Source: Struthio camelus
Lineage: Eukaryota; Chordata; Aves; Struthioniformes; Struthionidae
DNA: 64,000 nt
Assembly (NCBI RefSeq): GCF_040807025.1
Contig: NC_090967.1
Coordinates: forward strand, 6,502,001-6,566,000
Direction: 5' to 3'
Part shown: positions 10,197 through 21,420 of the stretch, one piece after another
How positions within the stretch are numbered: the stretch's first letter is position 1
How the letters are laid out: each line of letters starts with the position of its first letter
The notes under the pieces: model-generated
Databases searched by the model: none
Seen by the model: the letters and a program-made list of their open reading frames with translations, nothing else
Told to the model about the DNA's origin: nothing
Made by a program: the position numbers and the translations under genes

Positions 10197-12492
10197 ATGG
10201 ACAAGAGCAGCTACGCCATGGCCAAGTTCGGCCTGGAGGCCAAGGAGGCCGTGCCCAAGCGCGACTGCAGCTTCTACATGAAGTACATCTTCCTCTTCAC
10301 CTCCCTCATCCAGTTCCTCATCATCCTGGGGTTGGTGCTCTTCATGGTGTACGGCAACGCGCACGCCGGCACCGACACGCACCTCCAGCTCCTGGAGCGG
10401 CAAATGCAGGACCGCTACAACAAGATCATAACGCTCAGCGGGAGGAACGCCAACCTCACCCGGGCCCTCAACGCCACCACCAAGGAGAAGCAAGGGCTGC
10501 AGGCCCTCGTGCAGAAGGTGCAGCGGGAGCTGGACAAGTGCAACAGCAGCCAGCCCTCCCACGCCAAGGTGAGCCCGGCCCGGCCCCCGGCTGCTCCCAG
10601 GGGAGGGGGGCAAAGCCAAGCCCTGCACGCCGGGGTGTTGGGGGGGGGGGTTGCAAGCGGGGCCCGTCCCCCGCCGCGGGCACCGAGCACCCGGCGGCTG
10701 GAGCCAAAGCCCTGCTCCTGCACCTCGTCTCCCCTCCTTGCTCCCACGCCGTGGCCGACCGGGGTCCGCGGCGGCTCGAGCATCCCTGCACCGAGGCCGG
10801 TGCCCGCGGCCGGGAGGAGAGGGGCTGCAAGCTCCCCGCTCCGCCGGCGCCCCGGCGGCAAAGGAGCCTCTTCCCGGCGCTGCCGGCTCCCGCTGCAGGG
10901 AGCTGGAGCCTCGCTTCGGCTCCAAAACCTTCCGCGTGGCGTGGCGAAAGGGGGCCAGACCCCCACCCTGCCCCACGACTGCCACCTTGCCGGCCCCCGG
11001 CCGCAGCCGGGGCTCAGCACCGCGGGGGTCCCAGCCCCGGCCGGGGGCTCTCCCGGCTCTCAGGACCCGTCTCCGCTTCCTCCCGCCGGATAACCCCCGG
11101 CGAGCGGGAGCGAAGCGACGCCCCCCCACCCCGGGGGGGCCGCTCTGACCCCCTCTCCCCTTCGCCCCCTCCCCAGTATGAGCTGCAGGAGATGATGAGG
11201 ATCATCTTCTACCAGAAGACCAAGCTGGACGAGTGCCACATGACCATCAGCCTCATCAACACCAGCTGCCACGGTAAGCACCCGGCCCGCGCCGGCCCCC
11301 CGCCCCGGCGAGCGCCCTGGGCCGCCGGGTCCCAGGCCGCGCTGGGGAGGCCCCCGCGGGGCGCGCGCGGCGGCCCCCCCGACCTCTGCCTCCCCGTGCA
11401 GCCGAGAAGGCCATGCTGCAGAGCCAGCAGGACCAGATGGCCCTGGCCAAGAGGGAGTCGGCGGAGAGCTGCGCCAAGGCGGGCGCCGCGCTCAGCAAGG
11501 TCACCCGCGAGAACGAGGGCTGCCAGCGGGAGCTGCTCACCACCAAGACCAGCTGCGGCACCACCAGGTCCCAGCTGGAGCTGCTGAAGAGCGAGTGCGT
11601 GTCGCTGCAGGCCGACGTCAGCTACTCCTTGCAGCGCATCAAGGAGCTGCTGAGCCCCTACAGCTGCGGCAGCGCCCAGGAGCAGCTCAGCTGGCTCACG
11701 CAGAGGACGGAGGGGCTGTTCCTGTGGCAGCAGGAGAGAGACACCAAGTACGTGGGGAAGACCGTGTGCAACATGAACGTGGCCCAGTGCCAGATGAACT
11801 GCTCCCAGGACAAGCAGGACCTGGACAAGCGGCTGCAGGATGCCGAGAAGCAGCTCCAGAGCAGCCAAGAGGAAAAGAAGAAGCTGGCGGCGGCGAAGGA
11901 GCAGCTCAGCAAGGACTTGGAGGAGAAGAGCAAAGCGGCGGCCCAGGCCACCTACCTCAGGGAGCAGCTCAACATCTGCATGGGCTCCAAGGTCAGGGCT
12001 GCAGCCGGCGGGCGGCAGGGCCGGGCCGGGCCGCGCCGGGCAGCGCTGACCCCCCGCCTCGCTCTCCTCCGCAGATGGACGCCTTCTTCGACGTCAGCGG
12101 CGCGCGGGTGCCGGGGAGCCCGGCCTTCGGCAGCAGGCCCGGGGCCTTCGGCAAGGTGGGCACCTACGTGAACGCGGATGCTCTGCACAACCAGGGCATC
12201 TTCGGGAACATGGGTGAGTGCAGGCAGGCGCGGGACCCCGGCCGGAGCCTTCCCCGTCCCGCTGGCGGACGCCGAGCGTCCCGCGGCCCCGGCCCCAGGC
12301 AGCCTCCGCTGCTCTCGTCCCACCAGGCAAAATCAACGTGGAGGAGATCCAGCGGTCGGTGCAGAAGATCATGGAGCAGTACGCGCCCGCGCCGAAAAAC
12401 CCCAGGTGAGGCAGCGCGCCGGGGCCGGGGGCCGAGTGGCACCGGGGGGGCCGGGGCCGCCAGCCTGACCGTGCCCTCTCCGCAGCGGCTAG
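10197..12492 (+). CDS. PLVAP: Plasmalemma vesicle-associated protein (PV-1)
   Basis: Coding exons are 10197-10568, 11177-11273, 11402-11991, 12075-12213, 12327-12405 and 12486-12492, giving 427 aa (human 442). PLVAP is the type II glycoprotein that forms the diaphragms of endothelial caveolae, fenestrae and transendothelial channels. The transmembrane segment at about residues 30-52 (core SLIQFLIILGLVLFMVYGN) is nearly identical to human PLVAP and fixes the identity. A short cytoplasmic tail precedes it. NLT, NAT and NSS glycosylation sites follow. The large exon 3 encodes a Cys-containing coiled-coil ectodomain, and the C-terminus is short and Pro-containing (APAPKNPSG). The last exon contributes only three codons, the first split, including the stop. 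The start was chosen for its good context and because it gives a tail of mammalian size. It lies tail-to-tail with GTPBP3. Confidence 0.96.
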
Positions 12493-13558
12493 CGGCCGAG
12501 CCGGCGCACCGGGAGCCACGGGAGAGGAGCGGGACCGGCCCGGACGGCGCAGCGCGAACGGCCAGCACCCGGACCCGCTCCCCGGCCACCAGCGGCCAGG
12601 GCAAATCTCTCCCTTCGCCTTCGTCAGCCCCTTTTCCCCCGCGTCTCGCCTCCCCGCCGGCTGCGGCACCGGCAAGGCGGCGCTCAAGCCTTCCCGCGCG
12701 GGTGCGCGTATCGGTGCGCAAATACACGGCCCCGGGCCCCGGCACGGCGCGTCCCGCGTCTTCCTGCGGCGCGGCGGGCGCGAGGAACGTCCCGTCCCAG
12801 CCGCGGCGGGCAGCCCCCGCGCAGGAAACGCCGGACGACCCTGCAGGAAGAGATAGGCTGAGCCGCAACCCGACCCAGCCGGGAGGGAGGGGGGCCCTTC
12901 CCAGAAGGGGCTGGCCGGGACCCCCCCGGCCGCCAGCACCGAGCCCCCCGCGGCCGAGCCGCCGCACCCTGGCCCCGGCTTTCCCGCGCCGGAAGCGCGT
13001 GGGACGGCGCGCGGGAAACCCCTGGCCGCCGAGCATCCCCGGCCCTCCGCCGCGGCCCCCCCACCTCGGCACGGAGCAGGGAACCTCAGCCACGGCGGGG
13101 ACCTGCCTCCGAGCCCCCCGGAGCCCCCCGGTCCCGGGGAAGCCGAGCATCCGGAGCAGCCGAGCATCCGGAGCGATCCCCACCGGCTCAGCCCCGAATA
13201 CAGCCGGGGGGGAAGCGGGGGGGGGGGGGGGACGGCCCTTGGCACGCAGGGACGGGGACGAAGCAGCGCGTGCAGGACGCGGCGAGCGCAGTGATTAATG
13301 GCCGGCTGCCACCCGTTGATTTATTGCCGCGCTTCCCTCTCCTTCCTGTTTAAACAGCCTTTCCTGACGCCCCGCGCGCCGGGCTGCACACCCCGGCCCG
13401 CCACGGGCCGCCCGCCGCAGCCACCGCCGGCGGCACCCCACGCCGCGGCCCCGGCCCGGGGGGGGGGACGGCACCGGGGGCGGCGGAGGGGCTCGGGCTG
13501 CCCCGGCTCGGGCACGGCAGGGACGCGCTCGGCGTTAAGAGGATTTCCTGGCACTCCA

Positions 13559-13568
13559 CTATAAATAA
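13559..13568 (+). promoter_or_regulatory. Isolated CTATAAATAA (TATA/MEF2-type) motif
   Basis: A perfect MEF2 consensus, also a good TATA box, sits in GC-rich DNA between the PLVAP stop and the GTPBP3 stop, within the presumed PLVAP 3' UTR. No reading frame downstream looks real, so its role is unknown. Confidence 0.25.
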
Positions 13569-13981
13569 TCGCGGAGCAAGGGGAGCTTCCGCTGCTGGAG
13601 CCTGGGAGCCCCGGGCGGCGGCAGCGGAGCCGGGACGGGTCCCCGGGGAGCCCCCGGCCTTCGGAGCCCGGCCGCGGCCGCCGAGCGGCACCGGGGCAGC
13701 AGCCGGGCGGCCGCCGCGACGGGCTGGGGGTGCGGGGCCGGGACCCCCCGCTGCAGCACCCAACCGCCGCAGCCCCCCGGCTGGGTTTTTTCCCCCCTTC
13801 CAGACACTGCAGCTCCGTGTTTATGCTCCCGGCCAGGAAACGCGGCCGCTCCCAGGAGCGGGTGGTTTTTTCCAAGGCCGGGGCTCAGGAAACGTCCCCC
13901 CGCGGCCGGGGAACGCGCCGCGTGCCGGCCGGCCCCGGGGAGGACGGGGAAGGACGCGGGAGCAGCCGAAAGCACCGCCGT

Positions 13982-13990
13982 TTTAATAAA
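13982..13990. other. Shared poly(A) signals of convergent PLVAP (+) and GTPBP3 (-)
   Basis: The string ttttaataaaa holds AATAAA on the plus strand (13985-13990) and ATTAAA on the minus strand (13982-13987). It is the only canonical plus-strand signal between the PLVAP stop (12492) and this point, implying a 1.5-kb PLVAP 3' UTR. It is 59 nt past the GTPBP3 stop, implying a very short 3' UTR there. A second minus-strand AATAAA lies at about 13320. Confidence 0.55.
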
Positions 13991-14048
13991 AGCGCGGCGC
14001 AAAGAGCCCCGGGAGCCCGCGCCGGGCGTGCACGCGGCCGCCCCCCCG

Positions 14049-17000
14049 TCACTTGCCCACGCAGAAGTCCCTGAAGATGATGTCCAGGACGTCCTCGGCG
14101 CCCACGTGCCCCGTGATCCTGCCCAGGTGCCGCCGCGCCAGCCGCAGCTCCTCGGCGGCCAGCGCCAGGTCGGTGCCGCCCGCCCGGCCGTAGCGGGCCA
14201 GGGCGGCCCGGCAGGCGCGCAGGTGGTGGCCGTGGCGGCTCTGCGTGAGGCTGGGCGAGCCGGCCAGCGGGTCCCCGCACCTGGGCGGCGAGAGGAGCCT
14301 GCAGCAGCGCCCGCGCCGAGCCCCCCGCCGCCCCGAGCCCCCCGCCGCGCCGCCCCGGCACTCACAGCCGCTCCAGCTGCCGCCGCAGCAGCTCCAGCAG
14401 CCCGGCGAGACCCTCGCCCGTCTTGCAGGAGAGCAGGGCGGCGGGGGGCAGCCCCCCGCGGGCGCAGGCGGCCCCCAGGGCCCCCGCGCCGCCCGGCGCC
14501 ACGTCCACCTTGTTCAGCACCAGCACGCAGGGCTTGGCGGCGCCGGGGGGCAGCACGGCCCCCAGGGCTTCGCCGAGCTGCGTCGGCTCCGCCGGCACCG
14601 CGCCGGCGTCCAGCACCGCCAGCACCAGGTCGGCGTGCCGCAACCTGCGAAGAGCCCGCGGGAAGGATGCGGCCCTCGGGGGGAGGGGGGGGGGCCGCGG
14701 CGCCAGCCCCCGCCTCCCGCCCCGTCCCCGCACCTCTCGCGCGCCCGGCTCACGCCCTCCCGCTCGACGGGGTCGGCGGCGTCGCGCAGCCCGGCCGTGT
14801 CGCTCAGCACCACGGGGTATCCGCCGACGTTCAGCGGCAGCTCCACCACGTCCCGCGTGGTCCCCGCCGCGGGCGACACGATGGCTGCCGGCCGCCGGGC
14901 TGCGCGGGGAGGGCGGCGCGGCTCAGGGGAGGCCGGCGGGGCCGGGAGGCTCCGTCGGCTCCGCGTCCCCCCCCCCCCGCCAGCTCACCCAGCAGGTTGA
15001 GGAGGCTGCTCTTGCCCGCGTTGGGGGGGCCGGCGATGACCACGCGGACGCCGCCGCGCAGCAGCTCCCCGCGCCGCCCGTCCCGCAGGTGGGCGCCCAC
15101 CTCCTCCTCCAGCGCCCGCACGGCCGCGGCCACTGCGGGGGCGAGAGCGGCAGCGTCGGGGTTGGGGGCGGCCGGGGCGGGCCGGCCCCGGCCCCCAGCC
15201 CCCTCCCGGCCCTCACCTCGCGACAGCACCTCTTCCTCCACGTTGTCATCCTCGCTGAAGTCGATGTAGGCTTCGAGGTGGGCCAGCGCCTGGGGGGCAC
15301 GAGGAGGGCTGAGCGGGGCAGGAGGGGGACGCTCCCGCCGCGCTCGGGCCGGCGGAGGAGCCCAGGCGTCCGGCCGGCCCCAACCCGCCTCCCCGCGGCT
15401 CTTGCCTGGGTGAGGGTCTCGCTCCAGCGCTGGTAGAGCTGCCCCAGCTCGCCCTCCATCTGCCGCAGCGCCTGCCGCCGCTGGGCCTCCGTCTCCGCCT
15501 GGATGAGGTCCCCCAGCCCCTCCACCGCCGTCAGGTCCAGCTTGCCGTTGTGGAAGGCTCTCCGGGCAAACTCGCCCGGCTCGGCGGGCCGCAGGCCGGG
15601 CAGGCGCCCTGCGAGCCGCGCCGGGGCCGCGTGAGCCGCCGCTGCGGCTCCATCCAGCCCAGAGCCCGGTGCGTCATCCCCGCGGGCGCGCGGAGCCTTA
15701 CCCAGCGCCTGCAGCACGCCGCTCACCACGGCCGGCCCGCCGTGCACGTGCAGCTCGCAGCAGTCCTCCCCCGTGAAGCTCTGGGGCCCTGCAAAGCACG
15801 GAGGCGCTCGGGACACCGAGCGGTGAGACCCGCCGCGGCCGTGCAACCTGCGGCGGCGGTGCAAAGGAGCCAGCCGCCGTGCCGGGCGCCGAGACCCGCC
15901 GCGGGCTGGCGCCCAGCCCCGGCTCTCACCTGGGAACCAGACGACGAGGCCGCGGTCCAAGGGCTCGGCGGTGGCGGGGTCGCGGATGCGCCGCAGGGCC
16001 AGGACGCGGGGCGGCGGCAGCGCGGGGCGCCCGGTGAGGCTCTGCAGGGCCGCCCGGCAGCCCGGCCCGCTGGCCCGGATCACCGCCACGCCGCACTTGC
16101 CGTGGCCCGAGGACACGGCGAAGACGGTGTCGCCCCGCGCCGCGGAGCAGAGGCGCCGCGCGCTCCTGCAAAGGGACAGGGAGCCAGAGTGCGGGGCCGG
16201 GGGGGGGGCTTCCCTCCCCACACACGGCCCAAACAGGGGGGTCAGGGGGTGCAGGGATGCACCCCCCCCATGCACCCTCTCCCAGTGCACCCCACATACC
16301 CAGGGGTGTGCACCCCTTCCTATGCAGCCCCAGACCCAGGCGTGCACCCAGCACACCCCCGCGAGACCTGGGGGGCAGGGAGGGTGCAGGGGAGCACCCC
16401 CTTCCCCAGCTGCCCCCCTTCCCTGTGCACAACCCCATGCCAGGCTGCACCCCCTGCTCCCCACACACCCCCATTCCAGGATGCAGCCCTCCTCCCTGTG
16501 CACCCCCTTCCCGTTGCATCCCCACCTCGGGGTGCATCCCCTCCCCTTGCACCCCCACTCCAAAGCACCCCCCAACCCCAGGTGCATCTCCTCCTCTTGC
16601 AACCCCCCCTTCAGGGTACATACGCCACCTCAGGGCATCCCCTCCCCATGCACCCCCAACTCCAGGGTAGCCCTCACCCCAGGTGCATCCCCTCCCCTTG
16701 CAAGCCCCCCTCCAGGATGCATCCACCCCGGGGTGCCCCACGTGCATCCCCTCCCCTTGCAAGCCCCCCTCCAGGATGCACCCACCTCGGGGTGCCCCAC
16801 GTGCATCCCCTCCCCTTGCAAGCCCCCCTCCAGGATGCACCCACCTCGGGGTGCCCCACGTGCATCCCCTCCCCTTGCAGCCCCCCTCCAGGATGCACCC
16901 ACCCCAGGGTGCCCCACGTGCATCCCCTCGCCTTGCAGCCCCCCTCCAGGATGCATCCACCCCGGGGTGCCCCACGTGCATCCCCTCCCCTTGCAAGCCC

Positions 17001-17314
17001 CCCTCCAGGATGCACCCACCCCGGGGTGCCCCACGTGCATCCCCTCGCCTTGCAAGCCCCCCTCCAGGATGCACCCACCCCAGGGTGCCCCACGTGCATC
17101 CCCTCGCCTTGCAAGCCCCCCCAAGGTGCACCGCCACCCCACAGTGCCCCAGTTGCACCCTCTCCCCATGCACCGCCCCGCATACCCCCACCCCAGGGTG
17201 CCCCAGGCGCATCACCCTCCTTGCAAGCCCGCCCCCCGCTATTTCCCCTCCCCATGCACCCCCCGGTGTCCCCCACCTGCCGCCCGCCGCGCTCAGCGCC
17301 CACCGCAGCGCCAT
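14049..17314 (-). CDS. GTPBP3: Mitochondrial tRNA-modification GTPase GTPBP3 (MnmE family)
   Basis: Nine coding exons: 17277-17314, 15930-16165, 15702-15788, 15406-15608, 15217-15289, 14989-15132, 14734-14899, 14366-14644 and 14049-14280. They give 485 aa (human 492). With MTO1 it installs the taurinomethyl group at the wobble uridine of mitochondrial tRNAs. The N-terminal folate-binding domain starts at about [19 protein letters not shown]. The G domain inserted in the helical domain has GPPNAGKS (247-254), GTTRD (273-277), DTAG (294-297) and NKVD (360-363). The C-terminus is FCVGK with the conserved Cys482. Exon 1 encodes only a short presequence. The intron between exons 4 and 5 has a GC donor (cag|gcaaga). 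Intron 1 is filled with a minisatellite. It is divergent from ANO8. Confidence 0.97.
16680..17130. repeat. 59-bp minisatellite in GTPBP3 intron 1
   Basis: cgtgcatccc recurs at 16741, 16800, 16859, 16917, 16975, 17034 and 17093, a 58-59-bp period with about 7-8 copies. Looser C-rich relatives with the same cccttgca...ccccac words extend left to about 16250. The long open frames over this block on both strands come from the repeat. Confidence 0.92.
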
Positions 17315-17378
17315 GAACCTCCGGCGCACGCCTTCCCCCAGCGGCGGCCTCAGGGCGGGCAGCCCCCCCCTCCCCCCG

Positions 17379-17436
17379 ATTGGCCAAGGCGGCAGAGGGA
17401 GGCGGGCTTTAGCCCCAAACCCCCCTCTCTGATTGG
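17379..17436 (-). promoter_or_regulatory. GTPBP3 promoter region with two CCAAT boxes
   Basis: attgg at 17379-17383 and at 17432-17436 gives two CCAAT boxes on the minus strand, 65-122 bp upstream of the start codon. A gcttccgc ETS-type site and a tgcgcagg NRF1 half-site lie just beyond, at 17472-17496. The region is CpG-rich and TATA-less, as usual for a housekeeping gene. Confidence 0.55.
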
Positions 17437-17499
17437 TCAGCCAGCACGGCCGACGCCGCGCCGCCTGAGGCTGCGCAGGAGCGAATCGCTTCCGCCCGG

Positions 17500-18500
17500 C
17501 GGCGGGAGCGGCGCTGCCCGGCGCGTCCCCGTGTCGCCGGCGGGGCGGGGGCGGCCGGTCCCCGCGCTGTCCCCTGCGCCCTGCCCGGCCCCGCCGCCCT
17601 CTGCAAGGCTCCGCACGGCTTTGCCGGCTGCATTTGCCCCCCCACCCCACCCCTTCTCCCCCCGGCGGCTCTCAGCAGCGGTTCCCCGGGTGCCGGAGCT
17701 ATTTTGGTGGCAGGGGCTGGGACATGTGGCCTCGCTGTCACCTCCCCGGGAACAGGACACCCGCGGCCCCCAGCGGGCAGCCGAGGCCCAGCTGGGCTGT
17801 GGGAGCCTGGCAGGGCCTTTTCTGCACCCTAAAAATAACCCCCAGCCCCATGTGTCCCCGAATCTGGGTCTGGGCAGGGGGCAGGTGGCCGGGGCAGGGG
17901 GGACAGCACCCGCGGCCACCGTGGGAACCCCCCCTGCCTCCCCTCCCCGGCCTCCAGCCCCTTTGCACCCGCTGACCCGCACTAATCCTGCAGCGGCTGC
18001 TTGTGTCCTGTGCCCCAGCCGAAGCTCTTGGGATTTTTGGATGCCCCCTGCCCCGGTCTACCTCGGCCGTGCCGGGGGTCCCGGCGCTGGGGACCGTCTG
18101 GCCCCGGACCCCGCCGAGCCGCAGATGCTCCGTCCCCGGGAAGCCCAGAGCGTCGGCTGAGGCCGGCAGCCAGCGCGGCCGAGCGGGAATCGCAGCCTCC
18201 CGGCGCCGCGCCGCTCCGTGAACCATAGAAATTTTCCCTGAGCAGGCGCTGGGCACTGGGACGCTGCTGGGGACACTGGGACGCTGCTGGGGACACTGGG
18301 ATGCTCCCGGGGACATGGGACCCCTCCCCAGCTCCCAGCAGCTTTGTGCAGACGGGCGGTGCCGGGGGGGCCGCGCGCGGCCTGCGGGGCCTGGCGAGGA
18401 CGCGGGGACGCTGCGGCGGGGGGGACGCCCGGGCAGACAAAGGCACTGGCAGCGGGAGGAGCGAGCGGCGGCGCGTGCAGGGATGCTGGGAACACCGTCC

Positions 18501-18534
<34 letters not shown>

Positions 18535-18669
18535 AGGCCCTTGCCGTGGAGCAACCCCCCCAGCCACCCTCTGGCCCCCGCCCAGGGAGCCCCCCGCACG
18601 CAGATGGCCAGAAATGGGGAAGGCAAAACAAAGGGAGGTGCCGCAGCGGAGCCCTCCATGCCCCCCCGC
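17500..18669. other. Intergenic interval between divergent GTPBP3 and ANO8, left part
   Basis: GC-rich unique sequence with two small arrays: three copies of a 20-bp gggacactgggacgctgctg unit at about 18246-18305, and an uninterrupted hexamer (GGCTCC)n at about 18501-18534. No coding exon is supported. Confidence 0.5.
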
Positions 18670-18960
18670 CTGCACACAGCCTGGCGCGCACACCCGCACG
18701 CACAGCCCTGTGTGTGTGTGTGCACAGCCCTTTGTGCACCCTCGCGTGCACCACCGCCTGCACACCCCCCCCCCCGCCTGCACACAGCCTGGCGCGCACA
18801 CCCACACGCACAGCCCTGTGTGTGTGTGTGCACAGCCCTTTGTGCACCCTCGCGTGCACCACCGCCTGCACACCCCCCCCCGCCTGCACACAGCCTGGCG
18901 CGCACACCCGCACGCACAGCCCTGTGTGTGTGTGCACAGCCCTTTGTGCACCCCAGGGTA
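18670..18960. repeat. 106-107-bp repeat, about 2.7 copies
   Basis: cctggcgcgc recurs at about 18681, 18788 and 18894. Each unit contains a (TG)n run, gcacagccctttgtgcacc, and a C-run of variable length. Confidence 0.9.
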
Positions 18961-19734
18961 CCCCCTCACCTGCACCCCCCCCCCCTGCATGCACACCCCC
19001 TGCACATGCCCCTGGGACAGATGCCAAGTAACCAAGCCAGTCCAGACCCCCCCCCCAAGGTGTCCCCAAATTTTTCCCAGCTGGGCGCGTGGGTCCGGCC
19101 CACGCGGAGTCTCGGGAAGGTCCGGGGCAGCCCGAGCGCAGCCCCCGCAGCGCTGGCCATGGGGCGGGGGGGATTGGGGCTCCGGGGCCCCGACGCGGGG
19201 GCCTGGCCCCCGGCCCGGGCTGCTGCAGCAGGCGCAGCCCCGGCGCCAAGAGGGCCCCGGACGTGCCAGGCTCCGGCGGCCGGTGGCAAACGCGCCGCGG
19301 GCTCCAAGCGCGGATGCCGGAGGAGAGGCCGGTTCCTTGTGGCATCGTTCGTCACGGCCGTCAGAGCTGGCACCCGGCGCCTTGCCCTAAAATAGCTGCG
19401 GGCAGGCAGCCGGCCTGGGGGGACTGAGCAGGACGCGGCGCGGGGGCTCCCGCACGCCCCGCCGCCTGCGCCGCCGTGGGGCTCGCGGGACGCCCGCGGC
19501 CGGGATCCGGCGTCCCGCAGACCCCGCGAGGGGCTGCGCCGGGTCCCCTGCCGTGTCCCCACGGGGCACCGGGGACCAGGCCACGGGGTGGGGGGCAGAG
19601 GAGGGCTCCCGAAAGGTCAGCGGGACACTGTGTAGCCCAGGTCAGGTTACCTGCGTGCCTTCCCGCCCGGCCGGGGCGCTCGAAATAACACCGTGACCCG
19701 TGGGGCTGGGCCGGGCGGGGGGCTGGCGCGTCAG

Positions 19735-21106
19735 GGTGGTGGGGGGACCGGCCGGGCAGGGGATGTGGGGACACCTCGGAGGGGGGCACAGGGATGTGGG
19801 GCAGTGGGGGGACCAGCTGGGCAGAGGATGCGGGGACACCTGGGAGGGGCGGGGGGATGTGGGGCAGTGGGAGGACCAGCCGGGTGTGGGATGCGGGGAC
19901 ACCTCCGAGGGGGCAGGGGACGTGGGGACACCTCGGGGGGGGCAGAGGGAGGTGGGGCAGTGGGAGGACCGGCCGGGCAGGGGATGCGGGGACACCTCGG
20001 AGGGGGGCAGGGGACATGGGGACACCTCGGGGGGGGCAGGGGATGTGGGGACACCTCGGAGGGGGGCAGGGGACATGGGGACACCTCGGGGGGGGCAGAG
20101 GGATGTGGGGCAGTGGGAGGACCGGCCGGGCAGGGGATGCGGGGACACCTCGGAGGGGGGCAGGGGACGTGGGGACACCTCGGGGGGGGCAGGGGATGTG
20201 GGGACACCTCGGAGGGGGGCAGGGGACATGGGGACACCTCGGGGGGGGCAGAGGGATGTGGGGCAGTGGGAGGACCGGCCGGGCAGGGGATGCGGGGACA
20301 CCTCGGAGGGGGGCAGGGGACGTGGGGACACCTCGGGGGGGGCAGGGGATGTGGGGACACCTCGGAGGGGGGCAGGGGACATGGGGACACCTCGGGGGGG
20401 GCAGAGGGATGTGGGGCAGTGGGAGGACCGGCCGGGCAGGGGATGCGGGGACACCTCGGAGGGGGGCAGGGGACGTGGGGACACCTCGGGGGGGGCAGGG
20501 GATGTGGGGACACCTCGGAGGGGGGCAGGGGACATGGGGACACCTCGGGGGGGGCAGAGGGAGGTGGGGCAGTGGGAGGACCGGCCGGGCAGGGGATGCG
20601 GGGACACCTCGGAGGGGGGCAGGGGACGTGGGGACACCTCGGGGGGGGCAGGGGATGTGGGGACACCTCGGAGGGGGGCAGGGGACATGGGGACACCTCG
20701 GGGGGGGCAGAGGGATGTGGGGCAGTGGGAGGACCGGCCGGGCAGGGGATGCGGGGACACCTCGGAGGGGGGCAGGGGACGTGGGGACACCTCGGGGGGG
20801 GCAGGGGATGTGGGGACACCTCGGAGGGGGGCAGGGGACATGGGGACACCTCGGGGGGGGCAGAGGGATGTGGGGCAGTGGGAGGACCGGCCGGGCAGGG
20901 GATGCGGGGACACCTCGGGGGGGGGCAGGGGACGTGGGGACACCTCGGGGGGGGCAGGGGATGTGGGGACACCTCGGAGGGGGGCAGGGGACATGGGGAC
21001 ACCTCGGGGGGGGCAGAGGGATGTGGGGCAGTGGGAGGACCGGCCGGGCAGGGGATGCGGGGACACCTCGGAGGGGGGCAGGGGACGTGGGGACACCTCG
21101 GGGGGG
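19735..21106. repeat. 153-bp higher-order G-rich minisatellite upstream of ANO8
   Basis: ggaccggccg occurs at 19966, 20119, 20272, 20425, 20578, 20731, 20884 and 21037, exactly 153 bp apart. Each unit contains four 37-40-bp subunits of the form ggggcaggggacatggggacacctcgg-like. Divergent subunits precede it from 19735. The plus strand is extremely G-rich with many runs of four or more G. Because 153 is divisible by three, open frames of about 500-800 codons run through on both strands; they are not genes. The array ends 374 bp before the ANO8 start codon. Confidence 0.97.
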
Positions 21107-21420
21107 GGGGGACGACGACAAAGGCTGCGGGGCGGGGCGCTGCCACCCGGGATGCTGCGGGTCCTGTCCCCGGGCTGCGGGGGAGGGAGGAGCCGAACGC
21201 CTGGGCCCCCCATGGCCAGCTGTTAGGAGGGGGGGGGGTGCGCGTCCCGGACACCTGGGCCCCGCGGCCGGTGCCGCCGGGCGCTGGGGAGCCGGCGACC
21301 AACCAGACAATTAAAGGGGCCGGGAGCGCGGCGCTCCGCCGCTTTGTCCCCTCCTCCCGGCCGGCGGCGGCGGCGGCGGCCCCGCGCCCGCAGCCCCCGC
21401 GGCCCCATGCGCCGGCGCCC

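Noticed and set aside
15550-18160. Long plus-strand frames (588 and 729 codons) over GTPBP3
   Set aside because: They are antisense to GTPBP3 exons and its 59-bp intron repeat. The Pro/Cys/His composition mirrors the repeat.
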